Below are positions 7,819 through 17,502 of a stretch of 64,000 bases of DNA, piece by piece. The stretch spans positions 62,001 to 126,000 of the forward strand of contig NZ_RJUE01000052.1 of the NCBI RefSeq assembly GCF_024343735.1. The letters are read 5' to 3'. How positions within the stretch are numbered: position 1 is the stretch's first letter; the number at the start of each line of letters is the position of its first letter. The notes under the pieces were generated by a model. It did no database searches. It was not told the DNA's origin and was given only the letters and a program-made list of their open reading frames with translations. Origin of the DNA: Lacihabitans sp. CCS-44 (GTDB taxonomy: Bacteria; Bacteroidota; Bacteroidia; Cytophagales; Spirosomataceae). Position numbers and translations under genes: made by a program.

Positions 7819-8724
7819 TTAATTTGCGTTTAGCAAAACCTGCGAACCTTTGTTATTTCCCATAATAATGATTTTAGTATTAGGAGAGGCTGCAAGGTCT
7901 TTCTGAGCCTTTATTTGCTCGTATTGCAATTGCTTATCAGTCAGAGTTGAGGTTATAATTCGTTGATAATCAGCTATACCCTGTGCCTCCACACGCTTTC
8001 TTTCAGCTTCTTGCTTTTCTTTTTGAAGCACAAACTGCATCTTTTGAGCGTCTTGCTCTGCATTAATTTTTGACTCGATAGTTTTCTTTACAGATTCCGG
8101 CAAGGCTATGTTCCTAACCAATAGCTGCTCCAAAACCAACCCCCTGTCCTTAAAATCTTTTTCAATGGAATTGAAAATTCGTGTTTGAAACTCTTCTCTT
8201 TTTGAAGAATACAATGCTATAGCATCATAATTTGCCGAAATATCTCTGATTCTGGTTCTAGAAAGTGGTCGTACGATAACATCTACATAATCTAGACCAA
8301 TCTGTTTATAAATAGTAGGAGCTTTTTCTGAAACTATTCTAAAAAGTACCGTTAGGTCTATTGTAACTTCCAAACCGTCGGCAGAAAGTACCCTGATAGC
8401 GTCGTCACCCGACTTAGTACCCTCGTCATGTACACCAGACATGGTATAGTTCTGGGTTTTCAGGTCTAATTCTTTTATGTCGGCTAAAGGATTCACGAAG
8501 TTCAAACCGCTGTTAAGCGTCTCTTTTTTTACACTACCAAAAATAGACTGAACGCCCACTTTGCCAGCATCTACCTGCACCACACATTTCGAAAGAATAC
8601 CGAAAACAACTACCACGATTCCAACAATCCGAATCAAACCAGCATTGCCAGAAAGTGGACTATTTACTTTTTTAAGGTTATAGGCAACCAACAACAATAC
8701 CACACCTACAATAATAATTATCAT
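7819..8724 (-). CDS. Prohibitin-like SPFH/Band 7 membrane protein
   Basis: A 301-residue protein. Two hydrophobic segments at about residues 1-15 and 30-48 anchor it. The SPFH domain follows from about residue 48 (VVQVDAGKVGVQSIFGSV ... SADGLEVTIDLTVLFRI), and a charged coiled coil spans about residues 215-275, rich in Lys, Glu and Gln. Members form large ring or cage assemblies at the membrane and often regulate FtsH-type proteases or membrane domains. Length and domain order match prohibitin-type Bacteroidota proteins. It is apparently monocistronic, with a promoter element at 8747 and a terminator at 7755. Confidence 0.88.
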   Translation of the reverse strand: MIIIIVGVVLLLVAYNLKKVNSPLSGNAGLIRIVGIVVVVFGILSKCVVQVDAGKVGVQSIFGSVKKETLNSGLNFVNPLADIKELDLKTQNYTMSGVHDEGTKSGDDAIRVLSADGLEVTIDLTVLFRIVSEKAPTIYKQIGLDYVDVIVRPLSRTRIRDISANYDAIALYSSKREEFQTRIFNSIEKDFKDRGLVLEQLLVRNIALPESVKKTIESKINAEQDAQKMQFVLQKEKQEAERKRVEAQGIADYQRIITSTLTDKQLQYEQIKAQKDLAASPNTKIIIMGNNKGSQVLLNAN

Positions 8725-8746
8725 TTTGTTTATAAGTTTATTTGAA

Positions 8747-8754
8747 CAAATGTA
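8747..8754 (-). promoter_or_regulatory. -7 promoter element of the prohibitin-like gene
   Basis: Read on the minus strand this is TACATTTG, an exact TAnnTTTG match 22 nt before the start codon. A TTTG lies upstream but at 23 nt, longer than ideal. Confidence 0.45.
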
Positions 8755-8852
8755 TGCTTAGTTTTTGTCATTACTATCAAATATTTATGAATGGATTTTT
8801 CAGCTACAATAGCTGTTCAAAACCTATTTAAATTTCTGTATAAACCCTAAAT

Positions 8853-8880
8853 AAAAAAAGCCTGAGCAAAATGCCCAGGC
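8853..8880 (-). terminator. Terminator of the susC-susD operon
   Basis: GCCTGAGC and GCCCAGGC at 8860-8880 form a stem around a short A-rich loop. On the minus strand it is followed by seven U (A-run 8853-8859). It lies just after the SusD stop. Confidence 0.8.
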
Positions 8881-8902
8881 CTCTTAAATATACTATATAA
8901 TA

Positions 8903-10669
8903 TTAATAACCAGTATTTTGAACCAATGTAGGTTTCCCGTCTTTTTGGCTGTTCAATATTTCGTCTTGAGGTAGCGGGAAGTAATTGTTTTTGCTTGTAA
9001 ACGTCTTACCAGCCATATAACCTCTTTTGTTGAACACCCTACCCGATGGCTCTTTGCCAGGTACGGCCTCCTCAGCGGCATATTTATTCAACACTTTCTC
9101 GGCGATACCCCAACGAACCAAGTCGAAGAATCTGTGGCCTTCCATAGCAAACTCTAGTCTTGTCTCCATGCGGGTTGCATTTCTTGCAAAGTCAGCTCCT
9201 TTGGTAGCGAAAGTCCCTGCAGGATATGGCTTCACTACATAGTTTACGCTTGGATCCTGCACACTGCCTTTTTGTGCTCTTTCTCTAACCATGTTTACAT
9301 AACCCTCAGCAGCGGCTAAATTGCCTAACTCTATTTCACACTCGGCCAACCAAAGAATAACTTGTGACATTTTCAAAAGTCTATAATTATTATTGACATT
9401 TCTTTTGCTCGTAGAGTGCGTAGTGCTGTTTTCTTCAGCCAAATAGTACATCCATTTTTTGCCTGTGAAAGGTCCTGCATACACTTGGTCTCTGATCCAA
9501 GTAGAGCCCGGCATTCCGCCCCAGTCAAGGAAGTTAACGCCTCTTCTGCCCACTGTCCAGTCTAATCTTGGATCAACAGGAATCGTCTTGTCCAAAGTAA
9601 AAGCAGTACCTGCACTGATACCTTGATCGTTCGGCAAATCTACCTTATTGTAGGTATCTTCAGTGCCATCAGCAGCATTTCCAATCAAAGGAAGTCCATC
9701 TTCTGATGTTTTGAAGGCATTTACCAAATTGTGTGATGCCTGATAAAACCCGCAACATCCACGTCCTGGAGCTGTTGAAGAATATGGCCAGTTAAGGTTG
9801 TCTCCGGCATTTCCGTTGTTACCAGTTGTACCATCGTTTACCGAAAACTGTACTTCAAAAATAGACTCCGAGTTGTTGTTAGTGACAGTTCTGTAGTTGT
9901 CATGATAATTGGCCACTAATTTTTTTCCCGAATTTTTGTAAACATCTTCCAATAGCGTTTTAGCATCAGCCCATTTTTTCTGGAAAATCTTCGCTTTCGC
10001 CAAATATGCCTTGGCTGCCCACTTTGTAGCTCTACCTTTTTGAGATTGAACCGCCGGAAGTGTATTTGCTGCAAACTCGAAATCCGCTTCAATCTTAGGC
10101 CAAATATCCTCAGTGTTAGGCACTTTAGTAGAGCTAGGATCTGAAGCCTTGTAAGTTTTGTCATCTATGTAAGGTACCTTGCCCCACATTTTTTTAGCCT
10201 CAAAGTGATAGTGCCCTCTTAAAAAACGAGCCTCAGCTATTACCTGAGCTTTTTCAGCATCGGTCATATCTTTTACATCCGGACTTCCAACGATTTGAAT
10301 AACCTCATTTGCACGAGCTACTCCGTCGTAAGAATGCCACCATTTACCTAAGAAATAAGTATTGTCTGCCAACCAGTTATATTGCTCAATAAACGACTGC
10401 TCAGGTTGGTCACCCGCATCGGTACCTTTTACGGCGTCGTCAGAACTTATACCACCAAAAACATAGTTAGAAATGGTAGATTGGCGGCCAGTATTACCTG
10501 CACCCACACCGTCTAAAAGCGAGTACGCTCCTATCAACAAGGCATTTACACCATTTTTTGTAGAAAGTTGAGCTAAGGAAGCTCTACCCTGAGGCTTTAA
10601 GTCGAAAAAGCTATCAGAGCAAGAAAAGCTGATAAAAACAGCGACTAATAGTATGATTGATTTCTTCAT
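8903..10669 (-). CDS. SusD/RagB family outer-membrane nutrient-binding lipoprotein
   Basis: A 588-residue lipoprotein. The ATG at 10669 gives a classic signal with lysines, a hydrophobic run and SFSC, placing the lipidated cysteine at residue 17; an upstream in-frame ATG at 10690 would add seven residues before this signal and is less likely. The family forms a hinged lid on its SusC partner and captures oligomeric nutrients at the cell surface. Typical segments are visible: AEARFLRGHYHFEAKKMWG (TPR region), ATKWAAKAYLAKAKIFQKKW, and the C-terminal ETRLEFAMEGHRFFDLVRWG and NYFPLPQDEILNSQ. It lies 26 nt downstream of susC. No glycoside hydrolase is adjacent, so the substrate is unknown. Confidence 0.95.
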   Translation of the reverse strand: MKKSIILLVAVFISFSCSDSFFDLKPQGRASLAQLSTKNGVNALLIGAYSLLDGVGAGNTGRQSTISNYVFGGISSDDAVKGTDAGDQPEQSFIEQYNWLADNTYFLGKWWHSYDGVARANEVIQIVGSPDVKDMTDAEKAQVIAEARFLRGHYHFEAKKMWGKVPYIDDKTYKASDPSSTKVPNTEDIWPKIEADFEFAANTLPAVQSQKGRATKWAAKAYLAKAKIFQKKWADAKTLLEDVYKNSGKKLVANYHDNYRTVTNNNSESIFEVQFSVNDGTTGNNGNAGDNLNWPYSSTAPGRGCCGFYQASHNLVNAFKTSEDGLPLIGNAADGTEDTYNKVDLPNDQGISAGTAFTLDKTIPVDPRLDWTVGRRGVNFLDWGGMPGSTWIRDQVYAGPFTGKKWMYYLAEENSTTHSTSKRNVNNNYRLLKMSQVILWLAECEIELGNLAAAEGYVNMVRERAQKGSVQDPSVNYVVKPYPAGTFATKGADFARNATRMETRLEFAMEGHRFFDLVRWGIAEKVLNKYAAEEAVPGKEPSGRVFNKRGYMAGKTFTSKNNYFPLPQDEILNSQKDGKPTLVQNTGY

Positions 10670-10695
10670 TTTATTTAATATTTTTATCATTATAA

Positions 10696-13600
10696 TTAAA
10701 AACCAAGTCTAACACCTACCAAATAAGACTTAGCTACTGGATAAGCACCTTCGTCTATTCCCATGTGAATATCTTGGTTATCGTTACCTGAAGTTCTCAA
10801 GTTAATGTCTGGATCAAGTCCTGTATATTTTGTCAAAGTCAACATATTTTGGCCTTGAACATATATTTGAGCTGATCCCATTTTGGCTTTCTTCATGATG
10901 TTTGCAGGAATTGAATAAGTTAACTGCACATTCTTTAATCTCAAGTAAGAGCCGTCTTCTAAGAAATAAGACGAAATTTGCTGACTGGTTGCATCACCAG
11001 AGTTTAATCTTGGAAGTTTTGCCACATCACCTTGTTTTTTCCAAGAATCATACAACATTTCTGTAGATCTGTTTCCCTGGAAAGTGTTGAAGTCAGTCCA
11101 ATATCTTACATAATTAAATATCTCGTTTCCTTGAACCCCTTGACCAAACATGGTTAAATCAAAGTTTTTGTAGCCCAAGTTCACATTGATACCGTATGTA
11201 AAATCAGGATGCGGATTACCGATGATGGTTCTGTCTGCGGCCGTAATAATTCCGTCGCCATTTACATCTCTGAACTTAAATGTTCCAGCTCTGGTGTAAG
11301 AACCAAACTTAGGAGCGGCAGCTGCTTCTGCATCGTCTTTGATAACACCATCCACAAAATACCCGTAATAACTCGCAATAGGTAAGCCCGCTTTTGTGGC
11401 AGAAATCGCAGGAAGACGAGTAGTAAATCCGAAAATAGTAGCATTAGGATCATCATTAAGCTTGATCACTTTGTTTTTATAATGACCAATGCTGAAACCA
11501 ACTTGGTATCTAAAATCTCCAACTTTATCTCTGTAATTTATGCCCAGGTCAATACCTTTGTTCTGCACTTCACCAATGTTTGTAAATGGAATAGATCCTG
11601 TGCCCGCAGTTCTTGGAATGGCGATTTGGGTCAACATGTCAGTTGTTACTCTGTTGTAAACGTCTAAAACCAACTCCATTTTGTTGTTCAACAATACGGC
11701 ATCTAGACCAATGTTTGTAGAAGTCGTTGTTTCCCATTTACCATTGGTATTACCAAATTGTACCAAGTCAAAACCACCCACTATAGACGAACCTGTTCCG
11801 TTAATGTCATAGGCATTATTAGATGGATCAGCAGCATAAAGAGTATAGGCATTGTAAACGTTCGGAATATTCTGATTACCAGTCTTACCCCATCCAAATC
11901 TCAACTTCATGTCGTTTACGAACTTCAAGTCTTTCATAAATTCAAACTCCGACATACGCACCCCAACTGAAAACGCTGGGAACACACCATATCTATAAGC
12001 TTCTGAGAAACGTGAAGAACCATCTCTACGCAATGTAAAATCTGCCAAGTAGGTGTCTTTATAGCCATAGTTTACTTTTCCGAATTGCGAAAACAAAGCA
12101 CTCCTTATAGCTCCATCGCCGGCATTGGCTAGTCCTGCTGCCGAACCCGAGTTCAAATAACGATAGTCTAAGTCATCAAAAGAGAAATTACTTCTACTTG
12201 CCTGAAATCCAACCGAATAAGTGGTTACAGACTCAGTTCCAGCCAAAATATTCAGTTCGTGTAAGCCCATTGATTTGGTATAATTTAAAGTATTAAACCA
12301 TGTTGCGGACTTATCAAAGTTATTTATAACATTCAAACTGTTGGCATTTCTGGCCTCCGCCGCCTCAATATCTCTGTGGAAATATTCCGAACGGTTATAT
12401 TGGTTGTACTCCAGTCCATAACTCGTACGAGCCTTCAAGCCTTTCATGATATCAAATTCAGCAAAAACATTTCCAAAAACGTGTGTTCCTTTGGTTAGGT
12501 TATCTTTTTCACGATACAGTCTTGCCAATGGGTTAGGTGCATTTCCAAGGTTTACTCCTTTACTGCCTGCAAATCCATTGTATGGCGACGTATTGGTACC
12601 ACCCAATTCTGCTGGACCACCGGTGATGTCAAAAACAGGAATAATTGGATGCACACGAATGGCAAACATGATAGGATTTGACTCGTTGTTATTGGTAATT
12701 CCTTGTCTTTCATCATAAGAGAAAGTAAAGTTTTCGCCAATCGTCAAGAAGTTTTTCTTAAATTCTGTGTTGGCTCTAACCGAATATCTGTTGTATTTGG
12801 TGTATTTCAAAATACCGTCTTGCGAGAAGTAATTCGCCGAAATAGCATATTTCCCAGAATTAGAACCACCAGTGGCTCCTATTTGATAATTAGAAATGGG
12901 AGCTGGATCAAAAATAGCATCTTGCCAGTCTGTGCCTTCTTTGTTTGCTTTTGTTATGTTAAAAGCTGTTTTACCCAAATTCGGATCAGCAATATCATTT
13001 GTATAGGTGTAATTGGCTGGTAAAGAACCATAAACGTTAGGATAAATATAATCAGCCACAGTTTGCTCACCATTGGCACCAAACTTATACTGTACAGATG
13101 GCGATGTTACCGAAGGATTTTTGCCCGCTCCTATGTCTGCTTGATAGAGGTATGAGCCTAACTCTGAGGTGTTCAACAAATCTAACATCCTGCCCGGTCT
13201 TTGTGTTCCGGTATAATAGTCAAATGATATGTTTGGCTCACCAGCTTTACCCTTTTTGGTGGTGATGATAACTACACCATTGGCAGCTCTTGCACCATAT
13301 ATAGAAGCCGCAGATGCATCTTTCAAAACCTGCATAGACTCTATGTCATTAGGGTTCAGTTGATTCAAGGTTCCTTGTGTAGGAACTCCGTCGATAACAT
13401 ACAGCGGGCTATTGTTGTTTACAGAGCCAAAACCCCTTATACGCACCATAGTACCACCACCAGGAGAGTTGTCGTTGCCGACCACCACACCAGCAGCTCT
13501 ACCTTGGAGCATCTGGGTTACACTTGCCGAAGGCGTAGCAGTCAATTCTTTGGCATTAACCACTGTTACTGCACCAGTAATATCTTTCTTACGCTGGGAA

Positions 13601-13953
13601 GCGTAACCTGTCACCACCACTTCGCTTAATGACTTGGTGTCTAGCGATAATACCAAGTTAATTTCAGACCGAGCACCCACCACTTCTTCGGTAGGATTGT
13701 AACCTATAGAAGAGAAAGTCAGTACACTGGTGTTACTTGATACATCAATGGTGTAGCTACCATTGGCATCTGTCGTAGTACCAGTAGATGTACCTTTAAC
13801 CAGAACTGTCACTCCAGGAATCCCTGAAGTACTTCCAGTTTCGGTTACCTTACCAGATACTTTTCTTTGGGCATAAGCGAAATTAACGGTAACAAGTAGG
13901 CTCATCACCATAAATGCTCGACCCAAATTTCGAAAAAGGAGTTTTTTTTGCAT
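10696..13953 (-). CDS. SusC/RagA family TonB-dependent outer-membrane transporter
   Basis: A 1085-residue protein. It has a signal peptide ending near A-Y-A-Q (about residue 29), a carboxypeptidase-regulatory-like domain at about 30-110 (VSGKVTETG ... GIPGVTVLVKGT), a TonB plug at about 115-235 (SLSEVVVTGYASQRK, GRAAGVVV, RIRGFGSVNNNSPLYVIDGVP, NPNDIESMQVLKDASAASIYGARAANGVVIITTKKG) and a beta barrel ending in the aromatic LGF. It imports large ligands across the outer membrane using TonB energy together with the SusD lipoprotein. It heads the operon and is transcribed divergently from two oxidoreductase genes. Confidence 0.97.
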   Translation of the reverse strand: MQKKLLFRNLGRAFMVMSLLVTVNFAYAQRKVSGKVTETGSTSGIPGVTVLVKGTSTGTTTDANGSYTIDVSSNTSVLTFSSIGYNPTEEVVGARSEINLVLSLDTKSLSEVVVTGYASQRKKDITGAVTVVNAKELTATPSASVTQMLQGRAAGVVVGNDNSPGGGTMVRIRGFGSVNNNSPLYVIDGVPTQGTLNQLNPNDIESMQVLKDASAASIYGARAANGVVIITTKKGKAGEPNISFDYYTGTQRPGRMLDLLNTSELGSYLYQADIGAGKNPSVTSPSVQYKFGANGEQTVADYIYPNVYGSLPANYTYTNDIADPNLGKTAFNITKANKEGTDWQDAIFDPAPISNYQIGATGGSNSGKYAISANYFSQDGILKYTKYNRYSVRANTEFKKNFLTIGENFTFSYDERQGITNNNESNPIMFAIRVHPIIPVFDITGGPAELGGTNTSPYNGFAGSKGVNLGNAPNPLARLYREKDNLTKGTHVFGNVFAEFDIMKGLKARTSYGLEYNQYNRSEYFHRDIEAAEARNANSLNVINNFDKSATWFNTLNYTKSMGLHELNILAGTESVTTYSVGFQASRSNFSFDDLDYRYLNSGSAAGLANAGDGAIRSALFSQFGKVNYGYKDTYLADFTLRRDGSSRFSEAYRYGVFPAFSVGVRMSEFEFMKDLKFVNDMKLRFGWGKTGNQNIPNVYNAYTLYAADPSNNAYDINGTGSSIVGGFDLVQFGNTNGKWETTTSTNIGLDAVLLNNKMELVLDVYNRVTTDMLTQIAIPRTAGTGSIPFTNIGEVQNKGIDLGINYRDKVGDFRYQVGFSIGHYKNKVIKLNDDPNATIFGFTTRLPAISATKAGLPIASYYGYFVDGVIKDDAEAAAAPKFGSYTRAGTFKFRDVNGDGIITAADRTIIGNPHPDFTYGINVNLGYKNFDLTMFGQGVQGNEIFNYVRYWTDFNTFQGNRSTEMLYDSWKKQGDVAKLPRLNSGDATSQQISSYFLEDGSYLRLKNVQLTYSIPANIMKKAKMGSAQIYVQGQNMLTLTKYTGLDPDINLRTSGNDNQDIHMGIDEGAYPVAKSYLVGVRLGF

Positions 13954-14007
13954 ACGAGTAGGAGTTTTTGTTAATTTTAAATAGTTTTAAGAAATCGAAT
14001 AGTTTTT

Positions 14008-14015
14008 CAAATATA
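14008..14015 (-). promoter_or_regulatory. -7 promoter element of the susC-susD operon
   Basis: Read on the minus strand this is TATATTTG, an exact TAnnTTTG match about 55 nt before the susC start codon. The -33 region is AT-rich with no clear TTTG, which could mean dependence on an activator or an ECF sigma factor. Confidence 0.45.
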
Positions 14016-14101
14016 ATTAATAATTCAATTAATAATATTTATAAAATTAAATTTTTTTAAAAAATAATACAATTCCAGAAATAGTAAAGTTTTCTTAACA
14101 A

Positions 14102-15787
14102 ATGGCTAAAGAAAGTAATGAGTATGATGCAATAGTTATAGGGTCAGGCATTTCTGGAGGCTACGCCGCTATGGAACTTACCAAAAAAGGCTTGCAAGTA
14201 TTGATGATAGAAAGAGGTAGAAATGTGGAACATGTCACTGATTACACCACAGCTCTCACACCATCGTGGGAAATGCCACACAGAGGCAAAGCACCTTTGG
14301 AACTTTTAAAAGACTACCCCAAAACAGCTCGAGTTTACAATAAAATAAACGAGTATTCGGCTCATTTTTATACAAAAGATGCACTCCACCCCTATTTAGA
14401 AGACAAGCGATTTGATTGGATAAGGGGATATCAACTCGGCGGAAAATCTATAACATGGGGAAGAATTGCTTTGAGAATGTCTGACTTGGACTTTGAAGCC
14501 AATGCCAAAGAGGGAATAGCAATAGACTGGCCACTGAGATACAAAGATCTCGCTCCTTGGTACGATTATGTCGAGAAATTTGTGGGTATCTCTGGAAATG
14601 TTGACAAAATACCCCACTTACCAGATGGCATTTTTCAGCCGCCGATGCCTTTTTCATGTGTAGAAAAAGACTTTCAGCAAAAAAATAAAAAGTTTGACGC
14701 CAAGGTAATCCATGCCAGGCAAGCACATTTGACACGGCCCACCGAAGAACAGCTTGCTTTAGGTCGTGGAAGTTGCCAATACCGCAATATGTGTGGACGT
14801 GGCTGTCCGTTTGGTGCTTATTTCAGTACTCAGGCGGCCACTTTGCCAGTAGCAAAAAAAACAGGAAATCTGACAATTCTCACAAACGCTATTGTAAAAG
14901 AATTACAATACGATGAGCTCAAGCAAAAAGCCACCGGCGTTATAGTAATTGACAGCATTACCAAAAAAGAAACAGAGGTTCAAGCCAAAACCATTTTCTT
15001 GAATGCCTCTTCTTTGGCCTCAACGCAAATTCTCCTCAACTCAAAATCCAAAAGATTCCCAAATGGTATGGGAAATGACAGCGGCGTTTTGGGACATTAT
15101 TTAATGGACCATCATTTTGGAGCAGGTGCCACCGCAGAAGTGGAAGGCTTTGAAGACACCATAGAATACGGAAGAAGGCCGAATGGCTTTTATATACCAA
15201 GATATAGAAATATAGGTGGTGAAAAACGTGCCTACTTGCGTGGTTTTGGTTACGAAGGTGAATCAAAACGTATTCACGAACATTGCTCTGATGAGTTTGG
15301 CGTGGAATTTAAGAAGAAATTCACACGTTTTGGACCTTGGCAAATTGGCCTTTCGGCTTTTGCCGAAACGTTGCCTTATGAAGACAACAAGATTTATCTG
15401 AGCCAAGACGAAAAAGATGAATGGGGAATTCCGCTTTTGATTATGTCGGCCGATTACAAAGAAAATGAGACTAAAATGCGGGTGGACATGAAAAACGATG
15501 CCGCCGAAATGTTTGAGGCTGCTGGCTACAAAAACATAAAACCTTACGACGAAATAAGAGGATTCGGCAGGTGCATACACGAAATGGGAACAGCCAGAAT
15601 GGGACATTCGCCGAAGGATTCTATCCTCAACAAAAATAATCAAGTTTGGGGCGTTCCCAATGTTTTTGTGACCGATGGTGCTTGTATGACTTCTTCGTCG
15701 GCCGTAAATCCTTCGTTGACATACATGGCTTTGGCTGCACGAGCAGCTGATTTTGCAGTAAATGAACTTAAAAAACAGAATATTTAA
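14102..15787 (+). CDS. GMC family FAD-dependent oxidoreductase
   Basis: A 561-residue flavoenzyme. The Rossmann FAD motif GSGISGGYAAMEL is near residue 14, with the ribose-binding IERGRN about 25 residues later. The GMC C-terminal domain has HEMGTARMG and TDGACMTSSSAVNPSLTYMALA, which hold the catalytic His and Asn. A cysteine-rich insert (CQYRNMCGRGC, near residues 227-237) is seen in the gluconate/glucoside 3-dehydrogenase-like bacterial branch. These enzymes oxidise alcohols, often sugars. There is no signal peptide and no gluconate dehydrogenase subunit 3 gene beside it, so a cytoplasmic role is likely. A DAO-type oxidoreductase gene follows after 3 nt. Confidence 0.9.
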   Translation: MAKESNEYDAIVIGSGISGGYAAMELTKKGLQVLMIERGRNVEHVTDYTTALTPSWEMPHRGKAPLELLKDYPKTARVYNKINEYSAHFYTKDALHPYLEDKRFDWIRGYQLGGKSITWGRIALRMSDLDFEANAKEGIAIDWPLRYKDLAPWYDYVEKFVGISGNVDKIPHLPDGIFQPPMPFSCVEKDFQQKNKKFDAKVIHARQAHLTRPTEEQLALGRGSCQYRNMCGRGCPFGAYFSTQAATLPVAKKTGNLTILTNAIVKELQYDELKQKATGVIVIDSITKKETEVQAKTIFLNASSLASTQILLNSKSKRFPNGMGNDSGVLGHYLMDHHFGAGATAEVEGFEDTIEYGRRPNGFYIPRYRNIGGEKRAYLRGFGYEGESKRIHEHCSDEFGVEFKKKFTRFGPWQIGLSAFAETLPYEDNKIYLSQDEKDEWGIPLLIMSADYKENETKMRVDMKNDAAEMFEAAGYKNIKPYDEIRGFGRCIHEMGTARMGHSPKDSILNKNNQVWGVPNVFVTDGACMTSSSAVNPSLTYMALAARAADFAVNELKKQNI

Positions 15788-15790
15788 GGC

Positions 15791-16912
15791 ATGCTAAGTT
15801 ACTGGGAACAAGATATTTTCAAGCCAAAGTACGATTACCTCATCGTTGGTTCAGGTTTTTCTGGACTTTGGATGGCGTATTTCTTAAAAAAGCAAAATCC
15901 TGAAGCCGAAGTTGCCATTGTAGAAAGAGGAACTTTGCCCAACGGAGCCAGCACAAAAAATGCAGGATTTGCCTGTTTTGGTAGTCCATCAGAACTACTT
16001 GAAAATGTGAAAGAAATCGGCTGGAACAAAACCTTGGAAATGACCCAAAAGCGGTTTGAAGGAATCCAAATCATCAAGCAACATTTCGGAAAGGTGATAG
16101 ACTACAATCCATGTGGTGCGTCTGAACTTTTCAGCGAGGCGAGTATTTTTGAGGAAAATCTCAACCAATTGGAAGTCTTGAACAAAAACTTGTCGTCCAT
16201 CGTAAACGCTGAGCAGCACTTTTATCAGGACACTCAGATAATTTCTGAAAGCAAATTTGCAGGATTCCGATACGCCATAAGTAATACTGCCGAGGCCTCT
16301 ATTCACTCCGGAAAGCTTTTTTATGCCCTTTACAAAACATTGGTGAACCAAGACGTGAAGTTTTTCTTTGGAACCGAAGTTGAAAACATAGATACGAGCC
16401 AAAAAACAGCCGTTGTCAAAACCAAAAACCTAGGAGAATTTGAAGCCCGACATGTATGTATTTGTACCAATGCCTTTTCCAATATTTTTCTACCTGAACA
16501 GAAAATACAACCTGGCCGCGGACAAGTTATCATCACAAAACCCATTGAAGGACTGTCCTTTAACCGCACCTTTCATTTCGACAAAGGCTATTACTATTTC
16601 AAAAATGTCGGAAATCGGGTATTGTTTGGAGGCGGAAGAAACCTAGACTTTGCAGGTGAAAATACCGGCCAATTCGGCCATACAGAATTGATTCAAAAGG
16701 CTTTACTGAAATATCTAAAAGAATGGATTCTACCCGAATTTGATTTTGAAATAGACCAAAAATGGAGTGGAATAATGGCCTTCAACGAGTCCAAAACGCC
16801 AATCTCCAAAATCATTCAACCCAATCTATCAGCCAGCGTCTGTATGAATGGCATGGGTGTGGCATTGGCTCCGTATTTGGCTAGGGAGTTGGTGGGGAAA
16901 CTTTTTCGCTAG
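15791..16912 (+). CDS. DAO-type FAD-dependent oxidoreductase
   Basis: A 373-residue protein. The dinucleotide-binding motif YLIVGSGFSGLWMAYFL is near residues 16-32 and is followed by VAIVERG and GASTKNAGF, the pattern of the D-amino-acid/glycine/sarcosine oxidase (DAO) superfamily. The C-terminal KWSGIMAFNESKTPISK and NGMGVALAPYLARELVGKLF segments close the FAD site. It oxidises a C-N bond in known relatives, but the substrate here is unknown. It starts 3 nt after the GMC gene, so the two are cotranscribed, and they lie head to head with a SusC/SusD operon. A linked catabolic pathway is an inference. Confidence 0.85.
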   Translation: MLSYWEQDIFKPKYDYLIVGSGFSGLWMAYFLKKQNPEAEVAIVERGTLPNGASTKNAGFACFGSPSELLENVKEIGWNKTLEMTQKRFEGIQIIKQHFGKVIDYNPCGASELFSEASIFEENLNQLEVLNKNLSSIVNAEQHFYQDTQIISESKFAGFRYAISNTAEASIHSGKLFYALYKTLVNQDVKFFFGTEVENIDTSQKTAVVKTKNLGEFEARHVCICTNAFSNIFLPEQKIQPGRGQVIITKPIEGLSFNRTFHFDKGYYYFKNVGNRVLFGGGRNLDFAGENTGQFGHTELIQKALLKYLKEWILPEFDFEIDQKWSGIMAFNESKTPISKIIQPNLSASVCMNGMGVALAPYLARELVGKLFR

Positions 16913-16914
16913 AA

Positions 16915-17397
16915 TTATTTGCCAAATATATAACCAACCGCAATGGTAAGTTTCGGAAAAAAATCAATGTAGCCATCTGGAATAGGTTTTAAGTTTTTGT
17001 ACATACCGGCATTGATGTCCAATACAATGTGCTTCTTTTTTGAGGAATTATAAACTTGGAAACCCACATTTCCGCCTAAGCTGTGGAGTGGCCAAGAGTT
17101 TCCTAAACCAACAAAATAGCCCGGTGCGAGGTAACCTCCTTTTAGTTTATGCTTTGAAAGTATATATTGCCTGTAGTCAATCCATAAAAATTGATCAGGA
17201 AAATTTCTTCTAATATTTTTCGAATAACCAAAAACTAATGAACCGTGCTTTGATATTACGGTTTCTAATGTTATGTTCGGATAGGTGACGGCCAGTGCAA
17301 CCAAATTTGATTTTACAATTACTTTTAGGGTATCTTTCTGTGGAAAAGCCATTGAAAAACAAAGAACCAGCAAAATTGAGAGGATTAATTTTTTCAT
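16915..17397 (-). CDS. Exported protein of unknown function, probable small outer-membrane beta barrel
   Basis: A 160-residue protein with a clear signal peptide (MKKLILSILLVLCFSMAFPQ). I chose the ATG at 17397 because it begins this signal; the frame runs 19 codons further upstream without a reason. The mature part alternates polar and hydrophobic residues, rich in Tyr, Gly and Phe, and ends in VGYIFGK, which suggests a small barrel of eight or so strands, comparable to DUF3575-like proteins. I do not recognise the family with certainty. Its stop codon lies 2 nt from the end of the convergent DAO oxidoreductase gene. Confidence 0.65.
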   Translation of the reverse strand: MKKLILSILLVLCFSMAFPQKDTLKVIVKSNLVALAVTYPNITLETVISKHGSLVFGYSKNIRRNFPDQFLWIDYRQYILSKHKLKGGYLAPGYFVGLGNSWPLHSLGGNVGFQVYNSSKKKHIVLDINAGMYKNLKPIPDGYIDFFPKLTIAVGYIFGK

Positions 17398-17502
17398 GTT
17401 AAGTTGGAGTGAGTAATTAAAAAACATATTACACTTATTGTAATCATTTATCATAGCTGCAATGTCTCAGAAGTTTCTTTTTAGAAAAAAGTTTGTGTTC
17501 AA

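Noticed and set aside
14102-16912. The GMC/DAO pair as part of a glycosidase-type utilisation locus
   Set aside because: No glycoside hydrolase, lyase, anti-sigma or hybrid two-component gene lies in the surrounding 20 kb, so a classic polysaccharide locus is not supported.
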